A stretch of DNA of 64,000 bases from contig NZ_UUOC01000025.1 in the NCBI RefSeq assembly GCF_900590755.1, positions 279,974-343,973 of the forward strand. The letters are read 5' to 3'. The DNA comes from Pseudomonas viridiflava (lineage in GTDB: Bacteria > Pseudomonadota > Gammaproteobacteria > Pseudomonadales > Pseudomonadaceae). The notes beneath the pieces were generated by a model. That model saw only the letters and a program-made list of their open reading frames with translations, was not told the DNA's origin and searched no databases. Shown in pieces: positions 1-9,759 of this stretch. Position 1 is the stretch's first letter. Each line of letters starts with the position of its first letter. Both the position numbers and the translations under genes were made by a program.

Positions 1-1942
1 CGGCACCGGAGTAACTGACAACACGCACTTTTTCCCCACCCACCAGCGCCATGCTGCGCAACCACTCCTGAGCTTCCGGTTGCTGGCTCAGATGGTCAAC
101 GATCAGGATCTCATAGTGGCCATAGGCAGTTTTTTCGAGGAGTGAGTCGATACAACGCTGCAAGGCACCCAGTTGATCTTTGTGAGCGACGATAATCGAA
201 ACCAGAGGCTGATCGGCATGCAGATAATCAATCCGGTTCGCCATCCCGCGCGGGTCGGCACGTAATTGATGAGCGATACCGGAACGCTGCAGATGAGCCT
301 GCACTACCCGTGGATTCTGCTCAACAACGTCCGGCAGCGCGAGCCACTGGGCAAAGCCGAACTGGCACTCCGGCAGAATATCCGCGATATGCTTGATGGC
401 TGCTTCGCCATCGTTCTCAAGCATGCGCCACATCAGGTCGTGCGGCGCAAGCTCACCAAACTCTGCATTGAAGCCGCCTAACGCGATAAAACTCTCGCGC
501 TGGAACGCAAGGCAGCGTCCTACGTAGGGGTAACCGCGCAGGAAGTCCAGATTGAAGTCGGGCTTGAAGACCGGAGCGCCCGACTCTCCGCCAACCAGAC
601 CGCCCTCATCGCTATAAATGCATCGCAGCTCAGCATGGGTGGCTGCTCGCTCGGCGATCATCAGCAATGCAGATTCCACCAGACGATCACCCGGACGCAG
701 CATGTAAAACCAGTGCGCCCCGTTCAGCTGAGGAAGTAATTCGTTGAGCTGCTCTATGCCATCGCCCTGCAAAGGAACTCTGAAAACATGACCTTCAAGG
801 GCAACTTCCTTGCAGTTGACCGACAGCACCAGAACCAACTCAGCGCTGTAGGCCTGCCGGGCGATGCTGGCGAGCGTCATATTCAGCACCGACGAACGAC
901 CATCCCTGTCGATAATGACCGGGACGATTTTCGGCTGCAGTGGCCAGCGAGATACGGTTTCAGGCAACAGCTTGGTTTGCGCAGGCGATAGATTGCGGCA
1001 GGCCAGCCATTGCGCATAAAAGGCCGAAAAACTTTGCGTGGAACTGCCGACTCTCTCCGGCAAGCTCGACCAGAGCCCCCCCAGCGAGCGGCCCAGACAC
1101 CACTCCTCCCAGACCCGAGGCGCCTGGTGGGCATTGCCGAGCACCACATAGCGAATCCAGCCCTTGGCGGGCGCGGCTTCGTGGCTTCCGGCTGCAACCA
1201 TCTCGACCATCAGCTCACGCTCATCCGGGATCTCGTCAAGCATGAACTGCTGAAGAGATAGCCGACCAGGGTGAAGGCGCTCGACGATCAAAACGTTATT
1301 GAGTACAACCATGTTGCCGCGACGCAGAAGGCAGGTATAAAGCGCCAGATCCAACAGTGCCACGAAGCTTGGCTTTGCGCTGGCCAGGGCTGGCAAGAAT
1401 TCGGAGACATCGGAGCGGCGCAGTAAGGCACTGCTCAAACCGCCGAGAAAATTGGAAGGATAGGATTCAATGACCGGCAGCAGGTCGGTGCCTTTGAACA
1501 AACCGCTAACGGGCGCTACCGGAGAGTTTTCGATCCGTGAAGGCAGCTGGATATCATCAGCGTCCCAGAGAAAACGCTGAGCAATCACCAGCGTCACATC
1601 GTCGTTGTCGATGTACTGCTGGACCTGCTGCGAGATGCACTCGGAAAAGAGCTGATCGTCGTCGCACAGAAACTTTATGTAAGTTCCCTTCGTCTGCTTG
1701 AGGGACTTGAGCAGATTGCCCACGAATCCCAGGCGAGTCGGGTTCTTCACATAGCGCAGGGTTGTTTGCGTCAGCCCTGCCAACGAGTCGTAAATATCTT
1801 TGATTTTGTCGTCACGGCTGTCATCACAAACAATCACTTCAAGATTGCCGTAATCCTGATTCAACGCACTGTGCAGGGTTTTTCTGAAAAAAGTCGGGTT
1901 GAAGGCGGGAATGACGATACTGACGAGAGGAAGATTTTTCAA
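1..1942 (-). CDS. Flagellin-type glycosyltransferase, 3' end outside window (partial)
   Basis: An open frame runs from a TTG at 1942 to the left edge without a stop, giving at least 647 codons. The N-terminus is a GT2 fold (VSIVIPAFNP, then KFLCDDDQ as the DXD region). Near the edge a second GT2 domain starts (QPLVSIIVAHKDQLGALQRC). The same two-domain order and wording occur in the 1182-residue protein at 26537-30085, so the two are paralogues. An in-frame TGA at 1952-1954 and the lack of any ATG make TTG the only sensible start; its ribosome site is weak. Position directly after flgL matches fgt1 of P. syringae, which glycosylates flagellin. Function is inferred from synteny and family. Confidence 0.85.
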   Translation of the reverse strand, partial: MKNLPLVSIVIPAFNPTFFRKTLHSALNQDYGNLEVIVCDDSRDDKIKDIYDSLAGLTQTTLRYVKNPTRLGFVGNLLKSLKQTKGTYIKFLCDDDQLFSECISQQVQQYIDNDDVTLVIAQRFLWDADDIQLPSRIENSPVAPVSGLFKGTDLLPVIESYPSNFLGGLSSALLRRSDVSEFLPALASAKPSFVALLDLALYTCLLRRGNMVVLNNVLIVERLHPGRLSLQQFMLDEIPDERELMVEMVAAGSHEAAPAKGWIRYVVLGNAHQAPRVWEEWCLGRSLGGLWSSLPERVGSSTQSFSAFYAQWLACRNLSPAQTKLLPETVSRWPLQPKIVPVIIDRDGRSSVLNMTLASIARQAYSAELVLVLSVNCKEVALEGHVFRVPLQGDGIEQLNELLPQLNGAHWFYMLRPGDRLVESALLMIAERAATHAELRCIYSDEGGLVGGESGAPVFKPDFNLDFLRGYPYVGRCLAFQRESFIALGGFNAEFGELAPHDLMWRMLENDGEAAIKHIADILPECQFGFAQWLALPDVVEQNPRVVQAHLQRSGIAHQLRADPRGMANRIDYLHADQPLVSIIVAHKDQLGALQRCIDSLLEKTAYGHYEILIVDHLSQQPEAQEWLRSMALVGGEKVRVVSYSGA

Positions 1943-1955
1943 AGTCGTAACTCAT

Positions 1956-1975
1956 GAGCGGAGGACGCTCCGCTC
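1956..1975 (-). promoter_or_regulatory. 8-bp stem-loop just upstream of the glycosyltransferase TTG start
   Basis: GAGCGGAG (1956-1963) and CTCCGCTC (1968-1975) form a perfect 8-bp stem with a 4-nt loop, ending 14 nt before the TTG start. It covers the only purine-rich stretch upstream. There is no T-run, so it is not a typical terminator. It could limit translation of the glycosyltransferase relative to flgL. Confidence 0.4.
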
Positions 1976-2040
1976 ACTTGAAGCGTCCCGGCCGCTAGAA
2001 AATGGGTAAATTAGCCGGCCATCATGTCTGCAACGACTGA

Positions 2041-3648
2041 CTATAGCTTGCTGAACAAATTCAGCTGCGACACCTGGGTGAATACCAACTGCGATGCGGT
2101 AAGCATAGTCTTCTGCAAGGTCAGTTTAGCGATGGATGCCACTGGATCGGCATCGGTAATGCTCGACTGCTCGGTGTCATTGGAGCCAGACTGCGTGTCG
2201 TTGGTCGTTCCCTGGGCGGTTGCCACGTTCTGGCGAGAGCCGCCGTCAGCAATGGCGGTGCCGATCTGATCAAGGGAGCTTTTCACGTTACCCAGCGCCG
2301 AATCCATTGCCGCCAGCAGTTTCTGCTGAGCCACTGGATTGCCGTCGGCAGGCGTCTGCAGAGCCTTGATCGCTGACGTCAGAGTGTTCAGAACGTTCTG
2401 AGTCTGATTGGTGGTGCTGTTGGCGACGAACTGGTCGTTGACCTGAGGGGCTTCACTGAAGTTGAAGGTGACGCCCGAAGCGGTCGCCGAGTACGTTGGT
2501 GTAGTCGCAGGCGGAACAGGCGCAGTGGTTACCAGCGCGCCAGTGGAGACCGGGGTGTCGCCAGCGGTATAGGGTGCGCTGTAAAGCGACATCGTCCCGC
2601 TGGTTTCAAAGCGCATGATTGCGCCGCCTTCAGGGAAGGTCTTGTTGTAGTCCGAGGCATTGGTCACCACGGACGAGCTGATCACAGCCGTTGAAGCATT
2701 GCTCGGCGTGCGAGTGGTGCTGACGTCGCTGGCGCTAATGGCCAGATTGAAGGTGTGACCTGTAACCGCAAGATCCGCTGCAGCCGTGGTCGCACGCTCG
2801 GCGTCAGTCAGGTTGACATTGAGGTTCATGGTGACGCCGCGGAAGGTCACGCTCTGGCTCGACGCATTCGCCGAACTGAACGCACCGGCCTGACTGGCTT
2901 CAGCGGTTACATCATTATTGCCGGCATCCAGGATCTTGATCTGGGTGCTGCTCTCGAAGCTGATGGTGTACGGCTGGCCAGAAATGAACTTGGAGTTGTA
3001 GTCCGCAGACGAGGTCACGATGCCACCGGACAACTGAACCTTGCCGTCATTCATGGCCGTAGGGGTTGCTGTGGTACGAGTGGTGTTGACCGCCTGTTCA
3101 AAGGCCTGCCACCCGGTGGTGTTACTGGCAACCTGCAAGCCATCACCAACCGCGACCATGATCGAGGTCTGATCGCCTTTGTAACTGTAGGTCCCGTCTG
3201 CGTTGAGCGCGTAGGGCGGCGTGTCCACCTTGGAACCGGCGAACAGGTATTTGCCACTCGCATCCTGGCTGTTCATCAGGCCGGCGATTTCTTTCTGAAT
3301 CCCTACAAGTTCCGAGGCGTTTGCCTGGCGGTCCTTGTCGGTAAAGGTGGCATTGTTGGCACCGATGATCAGTTCCTGAGCACGCTGCAACGCGACCTTG
3401 ATGCTTTCCATCGCGGTCTCGGCCTGAGTGGCGTTGGAGTTGACCGTGCTGATGTTGGATTTGTACTGCGCCAGCATTGCGTTCTGCTGCTGCAATTGCA
3501 GCACGCGCGCGGCGCCCACCGGATCGTCGGAGGCGGTATTGAGTTTGACCTGGCTGGCAACTTCATTGCCCGAGGCAATCACGTTGGCATAGGTACGCTG
3601 GTAGTTGGCAGCGCTGACTTCGTAAAACTGGCCAGTTGAAATACGCAT
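2041..3648 (-). CDS. flgL: Flagellar hook-filament junction protein FlgL (HAP3)
   Basis: 535 residues. It begins MRISTGQFYE and ends in a heptad-rich segment finishing FTQVSQLNLFSKL, the paired D0 helices shared with flagellin. The long Ser/Thr-rich middle (about residues 160-420) is the variable exposed part. FlgL joins the hook (through FlgK) to the filament and is exported by the flagellar type III system, so it lacks a signal peptide. AAGGAG lies about 9 nt before the ATG. It follows flgK by 13 bp and is the last flg gene of the flgFGHIJKL operon before the glycosyltransferase. Confidence 0.95.
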   Translation of the reverse strand: MRISTGQFYEVSAANYQRTYANVIASGNEVASQVKLNTASDDPVGAARVLQLQQQNAMLAQYKSNISTVNSNATQAETAMESIKVALQRAQELIIGANNATFTDKDRQANASELVGIQKEIAGLMNSQDASGKYLFAGSKVDTPPYALNADGTYSYKGDQTSIMVAVGDGLQVASNTTGWQAFEQAVNTTRTTATPTAMNDGKVQLSGGIVTSSADYNSKFISGQPYTISFESSTQIKILDAGNNDVTAEASQAGAFSSANASSQSVTFRGVTMNLNVNLTDAERATTAAADLAVTGHTFNLAISASDVSTTRTPSNASTAVISSSVVTNASDYNKTFPEGGAIMRFETSGTMSLYSAPYTAGDTPVSTGALVTTAPVPPATTPTYSATASGVTFNFSEAPQVNDQFVANSTTNQTQNVLNTLTSAIKALQTPADGNPVAQQKLLAAMDSALGNVKSSLDQIGTAIADGGSRQNVATAQGTTNDTQSGSNDTEQSSITDADPVASIAKLTLQKTMLTASQLVFTQVSQLNLFSKL

Positions 3649-3661
3649 GGTTTACGACTCC

Positions 3662-5740
3662 TTAAAGGCTGTTGATCAGCGTGCTGAAAATGGTCTGTGC
3701 CGCCTTGATGATCTGCGAAGAGGCTGTGTAGTACTGCTGGTACTTGACCAGGTTGGCCGCTTCTTCATCAAGGGAAACACCGGACACGCCATCTCGCGCA
3801 CCCTTGGCCGAGGCGATCACCGCCGTCGTCGCTGTCACATCACTTTTACCCTGAGCGGCTTTGGTACCAACGCCCGAAACCAGCGATGCATACGTGGCCG
3901 AAATGCTGGTGCCCGTACCGCTGCCGGAAACACCCACGGTTTGCTTGGTCTGCAATTCAAGGGTTGCTAGGGCGTTGCGGTTGTCGGAAGAACCGGCAGG
4001 CGTCATCGCGATGCTGAACGTGTCATTGGCAGCCGGGGAGCCGCTGATGGTCATGGAAATCGTGTAGGTGTCCTGCGGGGTCGCAGAGCCATAACCCACT
4101 TTCAGATCCAGGGCGTTGTTCTGCCCTTGAACGATGGAACCGGTAACCGGCTGGCTATTGCCGTCCAGCACTGCATTACCTTTGGCATCCAGCAGGCTGT
4201 AGGTCTGGGTGCCGTTGGCAGCAACCGCGCCAAACAACAGCTTGACCGGGGCGTTAGCCACCACGGCGGCGTTGCGCGCGGCAATGGCCGCTGCACTGGC
4301 GTTGGCAGGCGTAGCGCTCAATACCGGCTGGGTGAAACTTGACGAGCCACTGTTGCTCGCACCGGCGGTCGCGGTCAGCGGTGCGGCGATGGCCAGCGCC
4401 TTCGGATCAGTCATGACCACTGCGATGCCTGAAGCGCCGTTGCGGGTTGGGGTGACCTTGAAGGTGTCGTTCTGATTGACGTACTGAGGTGTCGGCAGCG
4501 CCACCGTGAAGCCTTCAAACGAAGTCGTCGTCGGATCGCTCAGCTTGCCGGTACCTACCAGCGCGCCATTGGGCAAACGGCGTACGGTGAAATTGTCCCC
4601 GGCAACGGGCGGCGTCGCAGTGCTGTCGCCATCATTGAAGGTAATTTCATAGTCGTCACCGGTCAGCTTGCTGCTGTCGGTGATGGTGACATTCAGGTTG
4701 CCTGAGCCCGCACTGTTCTTGGCGTCGCCAATACTGCGCTGGCTGGTCAGGGTCGGATCATTGATGTCCTTGAACAGGTTGGCACCAAAATCACCATTGG
4801 CATCGACGCCCTGGCTCAATTGAGTATTGACCTTGTCAGCCAGCACCAGGGCTACGCGCCCCAGCTCATTGGTCGCCGGCACCAGCACTTCTTCGCGATA
4901 GCGCAGCAGGCCACCGATGCTGCCACCGGTGATCACATCAGTGATGTCAGAGCTGTTGCCCTGCCCCTGAGTCAGCTTCAGGTTCAATTGCGATGGATCA
5001 TCGCTGCTTGGCACTGCAGACATCTTATAGGCAGTCGAACCGGTTACGAGGGACTGCCCCGTACCGATATAAACGTCGTAGCTGCCGTTGTTCTCAACAA
5101 TCTTGGCACCCACCAGCTCATTGAGCTGACGGACCGTCTCATTGCGCGTATCGAGCAATGTGTTGGGCGTGGCGCCAGACGCTGCGGACGACGTGATCTG
5201 CTTATTGAGATCGGCAATGCTGCTAGCCAGTTTATTGACCTGCCCGGCCAGGGCGGTCAATTGACTGTTGAGGTTGTCGTTCTGCGAGGTCAGTTGAGCG
5301 GAAATCGAGTTGAAGCGACCGGCAAGCGAGCCTGCCGTAGTCATGAACGTTGCGCGGGACGAGGCGTCCGTAGCCTTGCCCGACGCCGTAGCCATGTCAG
5401 TGAAGAATTTGGCCAGCACCGTGGAAACACCGGTGGCGGTGTCCGACAGCAAGGTATCGGTCTTGCTCGCCTGAGTCGAATAGGCAGTGGCGTCAGCGCC
5501 CAATGCGGTGCTGGTTTGCAACTGGGCATCCAGGTAGCCGTTGTAGATCCGACGGATGTCGGACAGCGTTGTGCCGGAGCCGATGTAACCGGCGCCGATA
5601 TTCTGCTGCAACGAAGCTGTGGTCATGACCTGCTGGCGCGAGTAACCCGCGGTATCCACGTTTGCCGTGTTGTTACCGATGGTGCTGATCGCGGCACTAC
5701 TTGCAGTCAGCCCTGAGAGCCCAATTGAAATCAGTGACAT
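3662..5740 (-). CDS. flgK: Flagellar hook-associated protein FlgK (HAP1)
   Basis: 692 residues. The N-terminal motif MSLISIGLSGLTASSAAIST with NTANVDTAGYSRQ is the FlgK/FlgE-type rod-hook signature, and the C-terminus (NLVKYQQYYTASSQIIKAAQ) is the matching D0 helix. The Ser/Thr/Ala-rich central 250-600 region is variable and makes the protein longer than the enterobacterial one. It forms the first junction ring at the hook tip. SD AAGG precedes the ATG; the gap to flgJ is 10 bp, which indicates co-transcription. Confidence 0.95.
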   Translation of the reverse strand: MSLISIGLSGLTASSAAISTIGNNTANVDTAGYSRQQVMTTASLQQNIGAGYIGSGTTLSDIRRIYNGYLDAQLQTSTALGADATAYSTQASKTDTLLSDTATGVSTVLAKFFTDMATASGKATDASSRATFMTTAGSLAGRFNSISAQLTSQNDNLNSQLTALAGQVNKLASSIADLNKQITSSAASGATPNTLLDTRNETVRQLNELVGAKIVENNGSYDVYIGTGQSLVTGSTAYKMSAVPSSDDPSQLNLKLTQGQGNSSDITDVITGGSIGGLLRYREEVLVPATNELGRVALVLADKVNTQLSQGVDANGDFGANLFKDINDPTLTSQRSIGDAKNSAGSGNLNVTITDSSKLTGDDYEITFNDGDSTATPPVAGDNFTVRRLPNGALVGTGKLSDPTTTSFEGFTVALPTPQYVNQNDTFKVTPTRNGASGIAVVMTDPKALAIAAPLTATAGASNSGSSSFTQPVLSATPANASAAAIAARNAAVVANAPVKLLFGAVAANGTQTYSLLDAKGNAVLDGNSQPVTGSIVQGQNNALDLKVGYGSATPQDTYTISMTISGSPAANDTFSIAMTPAGSSDNRNALATLELQTKQTVGVSGSGTGTSISATYASLVSGVGTKAAQGKSDVTATTAVIASAKGARDGVSGVSLDEEAANLVKYQQYYTASSQIIKAAQTIFSTLINSL

Positions 5741-5750
5741 GATTAAAGCC

Positions 5751-6983
5751 TTATAAAGTCGTGGAAGAGCCCGAGGCTGCTGCGTAGTTCTGGTAACTCT
5801 TCATCTGCTTCGCAATCTGCGAAATCTTGCTGGCATAGTCCGGATCAGTGGCGTATCCGGCTTTCTGCAATTCTTTTACAAACTGTTCTGGGTTATCGGC
5901 CGAATTCACGACTTCTTTATAGCGATTGTTGTTCTGCAACAGGCTGACCAGGTCGTGGAAGCTGTCGGCGTAGGAGTCGTAAGAACGGAAGTCCGCCGTC
6001 TCCTTGACCATCTTGCCTTCACGAAACTCGCTGGTGATTGCCCGGGCCTGACCGCCATTCCAGCTGCCGGTGGCCTTGATGCCAAACAGGTTGTGGCTGC
6101 TGCTGCCGTCTTGCTGACGCATGATCGACTTGCCCCAGCCGGTTTCCAGCGCGGCCTGTGCTACCAGCACCGTCGGATCGACACCGATACGGGCGGCAGC
6201 ATCCTTGGCCAGCGGCAACATGGTCGCCATGAATTCGTCGGAATTGCCGAACGCTTTCTTGGCTGGCGCCAGCGGCGGCTGAGCCATGCTGCGCACGTAC
6301 TGCGGCGTGGCCGGTGCCAGATTCGGGTCCATCGTCCAGTCGCCGTTGCTGCCGTCGGTCTTCGATGCGCCCGCAGCGCTGCGCGCGGTCGGTGACAGGA
6401 CATTGGCGCCGGACGGCACGATACCCGCCATCAAGCGATCAGTGAGCTTGCTCGGCAATGACAGACGTCGGGAATTGAGCGCCGCGATATCGTTGCGCCC
6501 TTCCGCTCCGGCATGCGCAGCGGCTGCGGCGTCACCGGCAGCCGAACGTGTCGCCCACAACGGACGCTGGTAAACGCCGGTGGCAGTCGCGGTGGTCGCG
6601 GCTTTCGCATCAGTGACCGGCGCTTGAGTATCGGTCGCCGCGGTCTGCATGTTCTTGGTCTTGGACAGCTGACGCATCAGCACATCCTGAAGGCCGATAC
6701 CGTTGCCCTTGCTGGACATGGTGATCGCCAACTGCTGGTCGTACATTTCCTGATACTGCCGGGTCGCCGGCGTATTCATCGGGTTGTCCTTGGCCAGCAC
6801 TTCGTTGGCCTGGCGCATGCCCTTGAGCATCTGGCTGACGAACAGCGACTCGAATTCCTGCGCCACCTTCTTCAGGTTGGCATCGCTGTTCTTGTCGCCA
6901 TTCTTCAAGGCGTTCAAACGATTGAGGTCGGTGTAAGCCCCCGAATCAACACCTGAAGAAACCGCGCTCTTGGGCATTTCCAT
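5751..6983 (-). CDS. flgJ: Peptidoglycan hydrolase FlgJ (rod cap and glucosaminidase)
   Basis: About 410 residues in two parts. The N-terminal rod-capping domain (to about residue 110) has FESLFVSQMLKGMRQANEVL. The C-terminal GH73 N-acetylglucosaminidase domain (about 250-400) has AALETGWGKS with the catalytic Glu and NLFGIKA. The Ala-rich linker is poorly conserved. It opens the cell wall so that the rod can pass. A start two codons further upstream (TTG, 6989) is possible, but the ATG at 6983 sits 6 nt after GAGGAAG and is preferred. It lies between flgI (11-bp gap) and flgK. Confidence 0.95.
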   Translation of the reverse strand: MEMPKSAVSSGVDSGAYTDLNRLNALKNGDKNSDANLKKVAQEFESLFVSQMLKGMRQANEVLAKDNPMNTPATRQYQEMYDQQLAITMSSKGNGIGLQDVLMRQLSKTKNMQTAATDTQAPVTDAKAATTATATGVYQRPLWATRSAAGDAAAAAHAGAEGRNDIAALNSRRLSLPSKLTDRLMAGIVPSGANVLSPTARSAAGASKTDGSNGDWTMDPNLAPATPQYVRSMAQPPLAPAKKAFGNSDEFMATMLPLAKDAAARIGVDPTVLVAQAALETGWGKSIMRQQDGSSSHNLFGIKATGSWNGGQARAITSEFREGKMVKETADFRSYDSYADSFHDLVSLLQNNNRYKEVVNSADNPEQFVKELQKAGYATDPDYASKISQIAKQMKSYQNYAAASGSSTTL

Positions 6984-6994
6984 GGACAACTTCC

Positions 6995-8104
6995 TCAGAT
7001 CACGATCAGGTCGGCTTGCAACGCGCCAGCTTGTTTGAGCGCTTCAAGGATCGCCATCAAGTCACCTGGCGCAGCTCCCACCTGGTTAACGGCACGAACA
7101 ATTTCATCCAGCGTGGTGCCCGGACCGAACTTGAACATCGGGTGCAGTTCCTGCGCAGCATTGATTCGAGAGCGCGGCACCACAGCCGTCTGACCGCCAG
7201 ACAATGCGCCTGGCTGGCTGACGATCGGGTCTTCGGTGATGGTCACAGTCAGGCTGCCGTGGGTCACGGCGGCCGGCGAGACCTTGACGTTCTGGCCGAT
7301 CACGATAGTGCCGGTACGGGAGTTGATGATGACCTTCGCGGCCGTCTGACCCGGATCGATTTCGAGGTTTTCCAGCACCGACAGATAATCGACGCGCTGA
7401 CCCGGATCCAGAGGCGCAGTCACGCGCACCGAACCACCGTCCAGCGCCTGGGCAACGCCCGGGCCGAGCAGATCATTGATCTTGTCCACCACGCGTTTGG
7501 CGGTGGTGAAGTCCGAACGGTTGAGGTTCAGAGTCAGGGTGTTGCCCTGATTGAAACCACTCGGCACGGCACGTTCTACCGAAGCACCACCCGGGATGCG
7601 GCCAGAAGACGGAACGTTGACGGTGATCTTCGAACCATCGCGACCTTCGGCGTCAAAACCACCGACTACCAGGTTGCCTTGTGCGATTGCGTACACGTTG
7701 CCGTCCACACCTTTCATGGGCGTCATCAACAGCGCGCCGCCACGCAGGCTCTTGGAGTTACCGATCGAAGAAACGGTAATGTCGACGGTCTGACCCGGTT
7801 TGGCGAAGGCTGGCAAGTCGGCATACACCGCCACTGCCGCAACGTTTTTCAGCTGCACAGTGCCCGAACCGGTGGGCACCTTGATGCCGAACTGGGCCAG
7901 CATGTTGTTGAAGGTCTGCAAGGTGAACGGGGTCTGAGTGGTCTGGTCGCCCGTACCGTTGAGCCCCACCACCAGACCGTAACCGATCAATTGGTTAGCC
8001 CGTACGCCGGAAATACTGGCGATGTCCTTCAAACGCTCGGCGTGTGCGCCAAACGCTGTGGACAACAGCAGTGCCGCCGCTATCAATTGCTTGAGCTTGA
8101 TCAT
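6995..8104 (-). CDS. flgI: Flagellar P-ring protein FlgI
   Basis: 369 residues. Starting at the ATG at 8104 gives a clean Sec signal peptide ([22 protein letters not shown]) followed by [20 protein letters not shown], the hallmark start of mature FlgI. The frame stays open for 65 more codons upstream, but that extension overlaps flgH and is not FlgI-like. FlgI makes the periplasmic P ring around the rod; the C-terminus [20 protein letters not shown] is typical. It follows flgH by 13 bp. Confidence 0.96.
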   Translation of the reverse strand: MIKLKQLIAAALLLSTAFGAHAERLKDIASISGVRANQLIGYGLVVGLNGTGDQTTQTPFTLQTFNNMLAQFGIKVPTGSGTVQLKNVAAVAVYADLPAFAKPGQTVDITVSSIGNSKSLRGGALLMTPMKGVDGNVYAIAQGNLVVGGFDAEGRDGSKITVNVPSSGRIPGGASVERAVPSGFNQGNTLTLNLNRSDFTTAKRVVDKINDLLGPGVAQALDGGSVRVTAPLDPGQRVDYLSVLENLEIDPGQTAAKVIINSRTGTIVIGQNVKVSPAAVTHGSLTVTITEDPIVSQPGALSGGQTAVVPRSRINAAQELHPMFKFGPGTTLDEIVRAVNQVGAAPGDLMAILEALKQAGALQADLIVI

Positions 8105-8117
8105 GTTTATCCCGCTA

Positions 8118-8831
8118 TCAGAAAGGGAACAACGGGCTGAGGAAGAACCGGTCAAACCAGCCTGGCTGGCTGGAATCGGCAAATGCTCCAGTACCTGAAT
8201 ACGTAATGCGCGCATCGGCCACACGGGTGGACGAAACGGTGTTGTCGGTGGCGATGTCATCGGCGCGGACCAGACCTGCGATGCGCACCAGCTCGTCACC
8301 GGTGTTGAGCGTCATCCACTTCTCGCCACGGACCGCCAGAATGCCGTTAGGCATCACATCAGCGACCGTTACGGTGACCGAACCGGTCAGGCTGTTGCTC
8401 TGCGCCGCTTTGCCGTCCCCGGCTGTGCTGCGCGCACCGTTGTAACCGGCGCCCAGGCTCAGATCATTACCGCCAATCGGGTTGTTGGTGGTCAAACCCG
8501 AACCGAACAACGAAGTCAGGCCGATATTCGCGGTGCTGTCTTTACTGATCGCCGAGGTGGCGGCCTTGCTTGCCGCCATCCGCTCGGAAAGCGTGATGGT
8601 GATGATGTCACCCACCCGGAATGCCTTGCGATCGCCATACAGGTTCTGCTCGAAGCCTGCCTGATAGATCGAGCCATTGTTCGCGGCTGCTGGCAGCGGC
8701 GTACGCGGCATCACCGGCGCGTAATAAGGGTCATTGGGCTTGGCGGAAGGCGCAACACAGCCAGTCAATAACGCTGCCCCGCAAAGGGCAGTGACCAACA
8801 CAGAAAACCGCAGAACAGGAAGCCGTTTCAT
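8118..8831 (-). CDS. flgH: Flagellar L-ring lipoprotein FlgH
   Basis: 237 residues. The signal peptide ends in a lipobox (LLTGC), so the mature protein is a lipoprotein starting at Cys. The body carries the FlgH motifs [18 protein letters not shown] and [18 protein letters not shown], ending [14 protein letters not shown]. It forms the outer-membrane L ring. It is followed by flgI at 13 bp, and a gap of 93 bp separates it from flgG. Confidence 0.96.
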   Translation of the reverse strand: MKRLPVLRFSVLVTALCGAALLTGCVAPSAKPNDPYYAPVMPRTPLPAAANNGSIYQAGFEQNLYGDRKAFRVGDIITITLSERMAASKAATSAISKDSTANIGLTSLFGSGLTTNNPIGGNDLSLGAGYNGARSTAGDGKAAQSNSLTGSVTVTVADVMPNGILAVRGEKWMTLNTGDELVRIAGLVRADDIATDNTVSSTRVADARITYSGTGAFADSSQPGWFDRFFLSPLFPF

Positions 8832-8924
8832 GACACTTAAAACCTCGCGGTGTAGCTGGCGCCGAACAGGCGCCTTATCGGATTGAGCGGGTGCAGCAAC
8901 AGATCAAACAGGACAATCAAGGTG

Positions 8925-9713
8925 TTACAGGTTTTGCGTCAGGTTTTGCAGCATCTGGTCAGCGGTGGAGATCACTTTGGAGTTCATCTCGTAGGCGCGC
9001 TGAGTGGTGATCATGTTGACCAACTCCTCAACCGTGCTCACGTTGGACGCTTCAAGGGTGTTCTGCAGCGTTGTACCCAGACCGTTCAGACCCGGTGTGC
9101 CGACCTGTGGCGCGCCGCTGGAAGCGGTTTCCAGATACAGGTTGCCACCGATGGCTTGCAGGCCGGCCGGGTTAATGAAGTCGGAAGTCTGAATATTGCC
9201 GATGATTTGCGGCGTTGCAGTCTGACCAGCCAGAGTGATGGAAACGGTGCCGTCCTGACCGACCGTGAAGGTCTGGGCATTCTGCGGCACAACAATGGCA
9301 GGCTCGAGAGCGTAGCCATTGGCAGTCACGATCTGACCGTTGGAATCCAGGTGGAAAGTACCGTCGCGGGAATACGCGATGGTGCCGTCCGGCTGCATGA
9401 CCTGGAAGAAACCACGACCATTGACCGCGAGGTCCAGAGGGTTCGACGTGGTTTCAAGGCTACCGGCCGTGAAGTTTTTCTGCGTGCCGACGATGCGCAC
9501 ACCGGTACCCAGTTGCAGACCCGACGGCAATTCGCTGTCCTGGGTCGACTGAGCACCCGGCTGGCGCTTGATCTGATAGAGCAAGTCCTGGAATTCGGCG
9601 CGATCACTTTTAAAGCCGGTGGTCGACACGTTGGCCAGGTTGTTGGAAATGGTCGTCAGGTTGGTGTCCTGAGCGGCGAGACCGGTTTTGGCGACATATA
9701 GTGCAGGAATCAT
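8925..9713 (-). CDS. flgG: Flagellar distal rod protein FlgG
   Basis: 262 residues, the usual FlgG length. The N-terminus MIPALYVAKTGLAAQDTNLT with ISNNLANVSTTGFK and the C-terminus TVEELVNMITTQRAYEMNSK are the rod signature helices. It polymerises into the distal rod after export by the type III system. GAGGAGAG lies 6 nt before the ATG. It is preceded by flgF at 46 bp. Confidence 0.96.
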   Translation of the reverse strand: MIPALYVAKTGLAAQDTNLTTISNNLANVSTTGFKSDRAEFQDLLYQIKRQPGAQSTQDSELPSGLQLGTGVRIVGTQKNFTAGSLETTSNPLDLAVNGRGFFQVMQPDGTIAYSRDGTFHLDSNGQIVTANGYALEPAIVVPQNAQTFTVGQDGTVSITLAGQTATPQIIGNIQTSDFINPAGLQAIGGNLYLETASSGAPQVGTPGLNGLGTTLQNTLEASNVSTVEELVNMITTQRAYEMNSKVISTADQMLQNLTQNL

Positions 9714-9759
9714 TGGTTCTCTCCTCGTGCGTCGGGTTACCGACGCAAGCTGTCAATAG

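Noticed and set aside
266..1957. Plus-strand frames of 63-104 codons in the first 2 kb
   Set aside because: They lie opposite the glycosyltransferase gene, which runs off the left edge and shows clear GT2 motifs.
8105..8299. 65-codon N-terminal extension of flgI
   Set aside because: It overlaps flgH and would bury the signal peptide; the ATG at 8104 gives the normal FlgI start.
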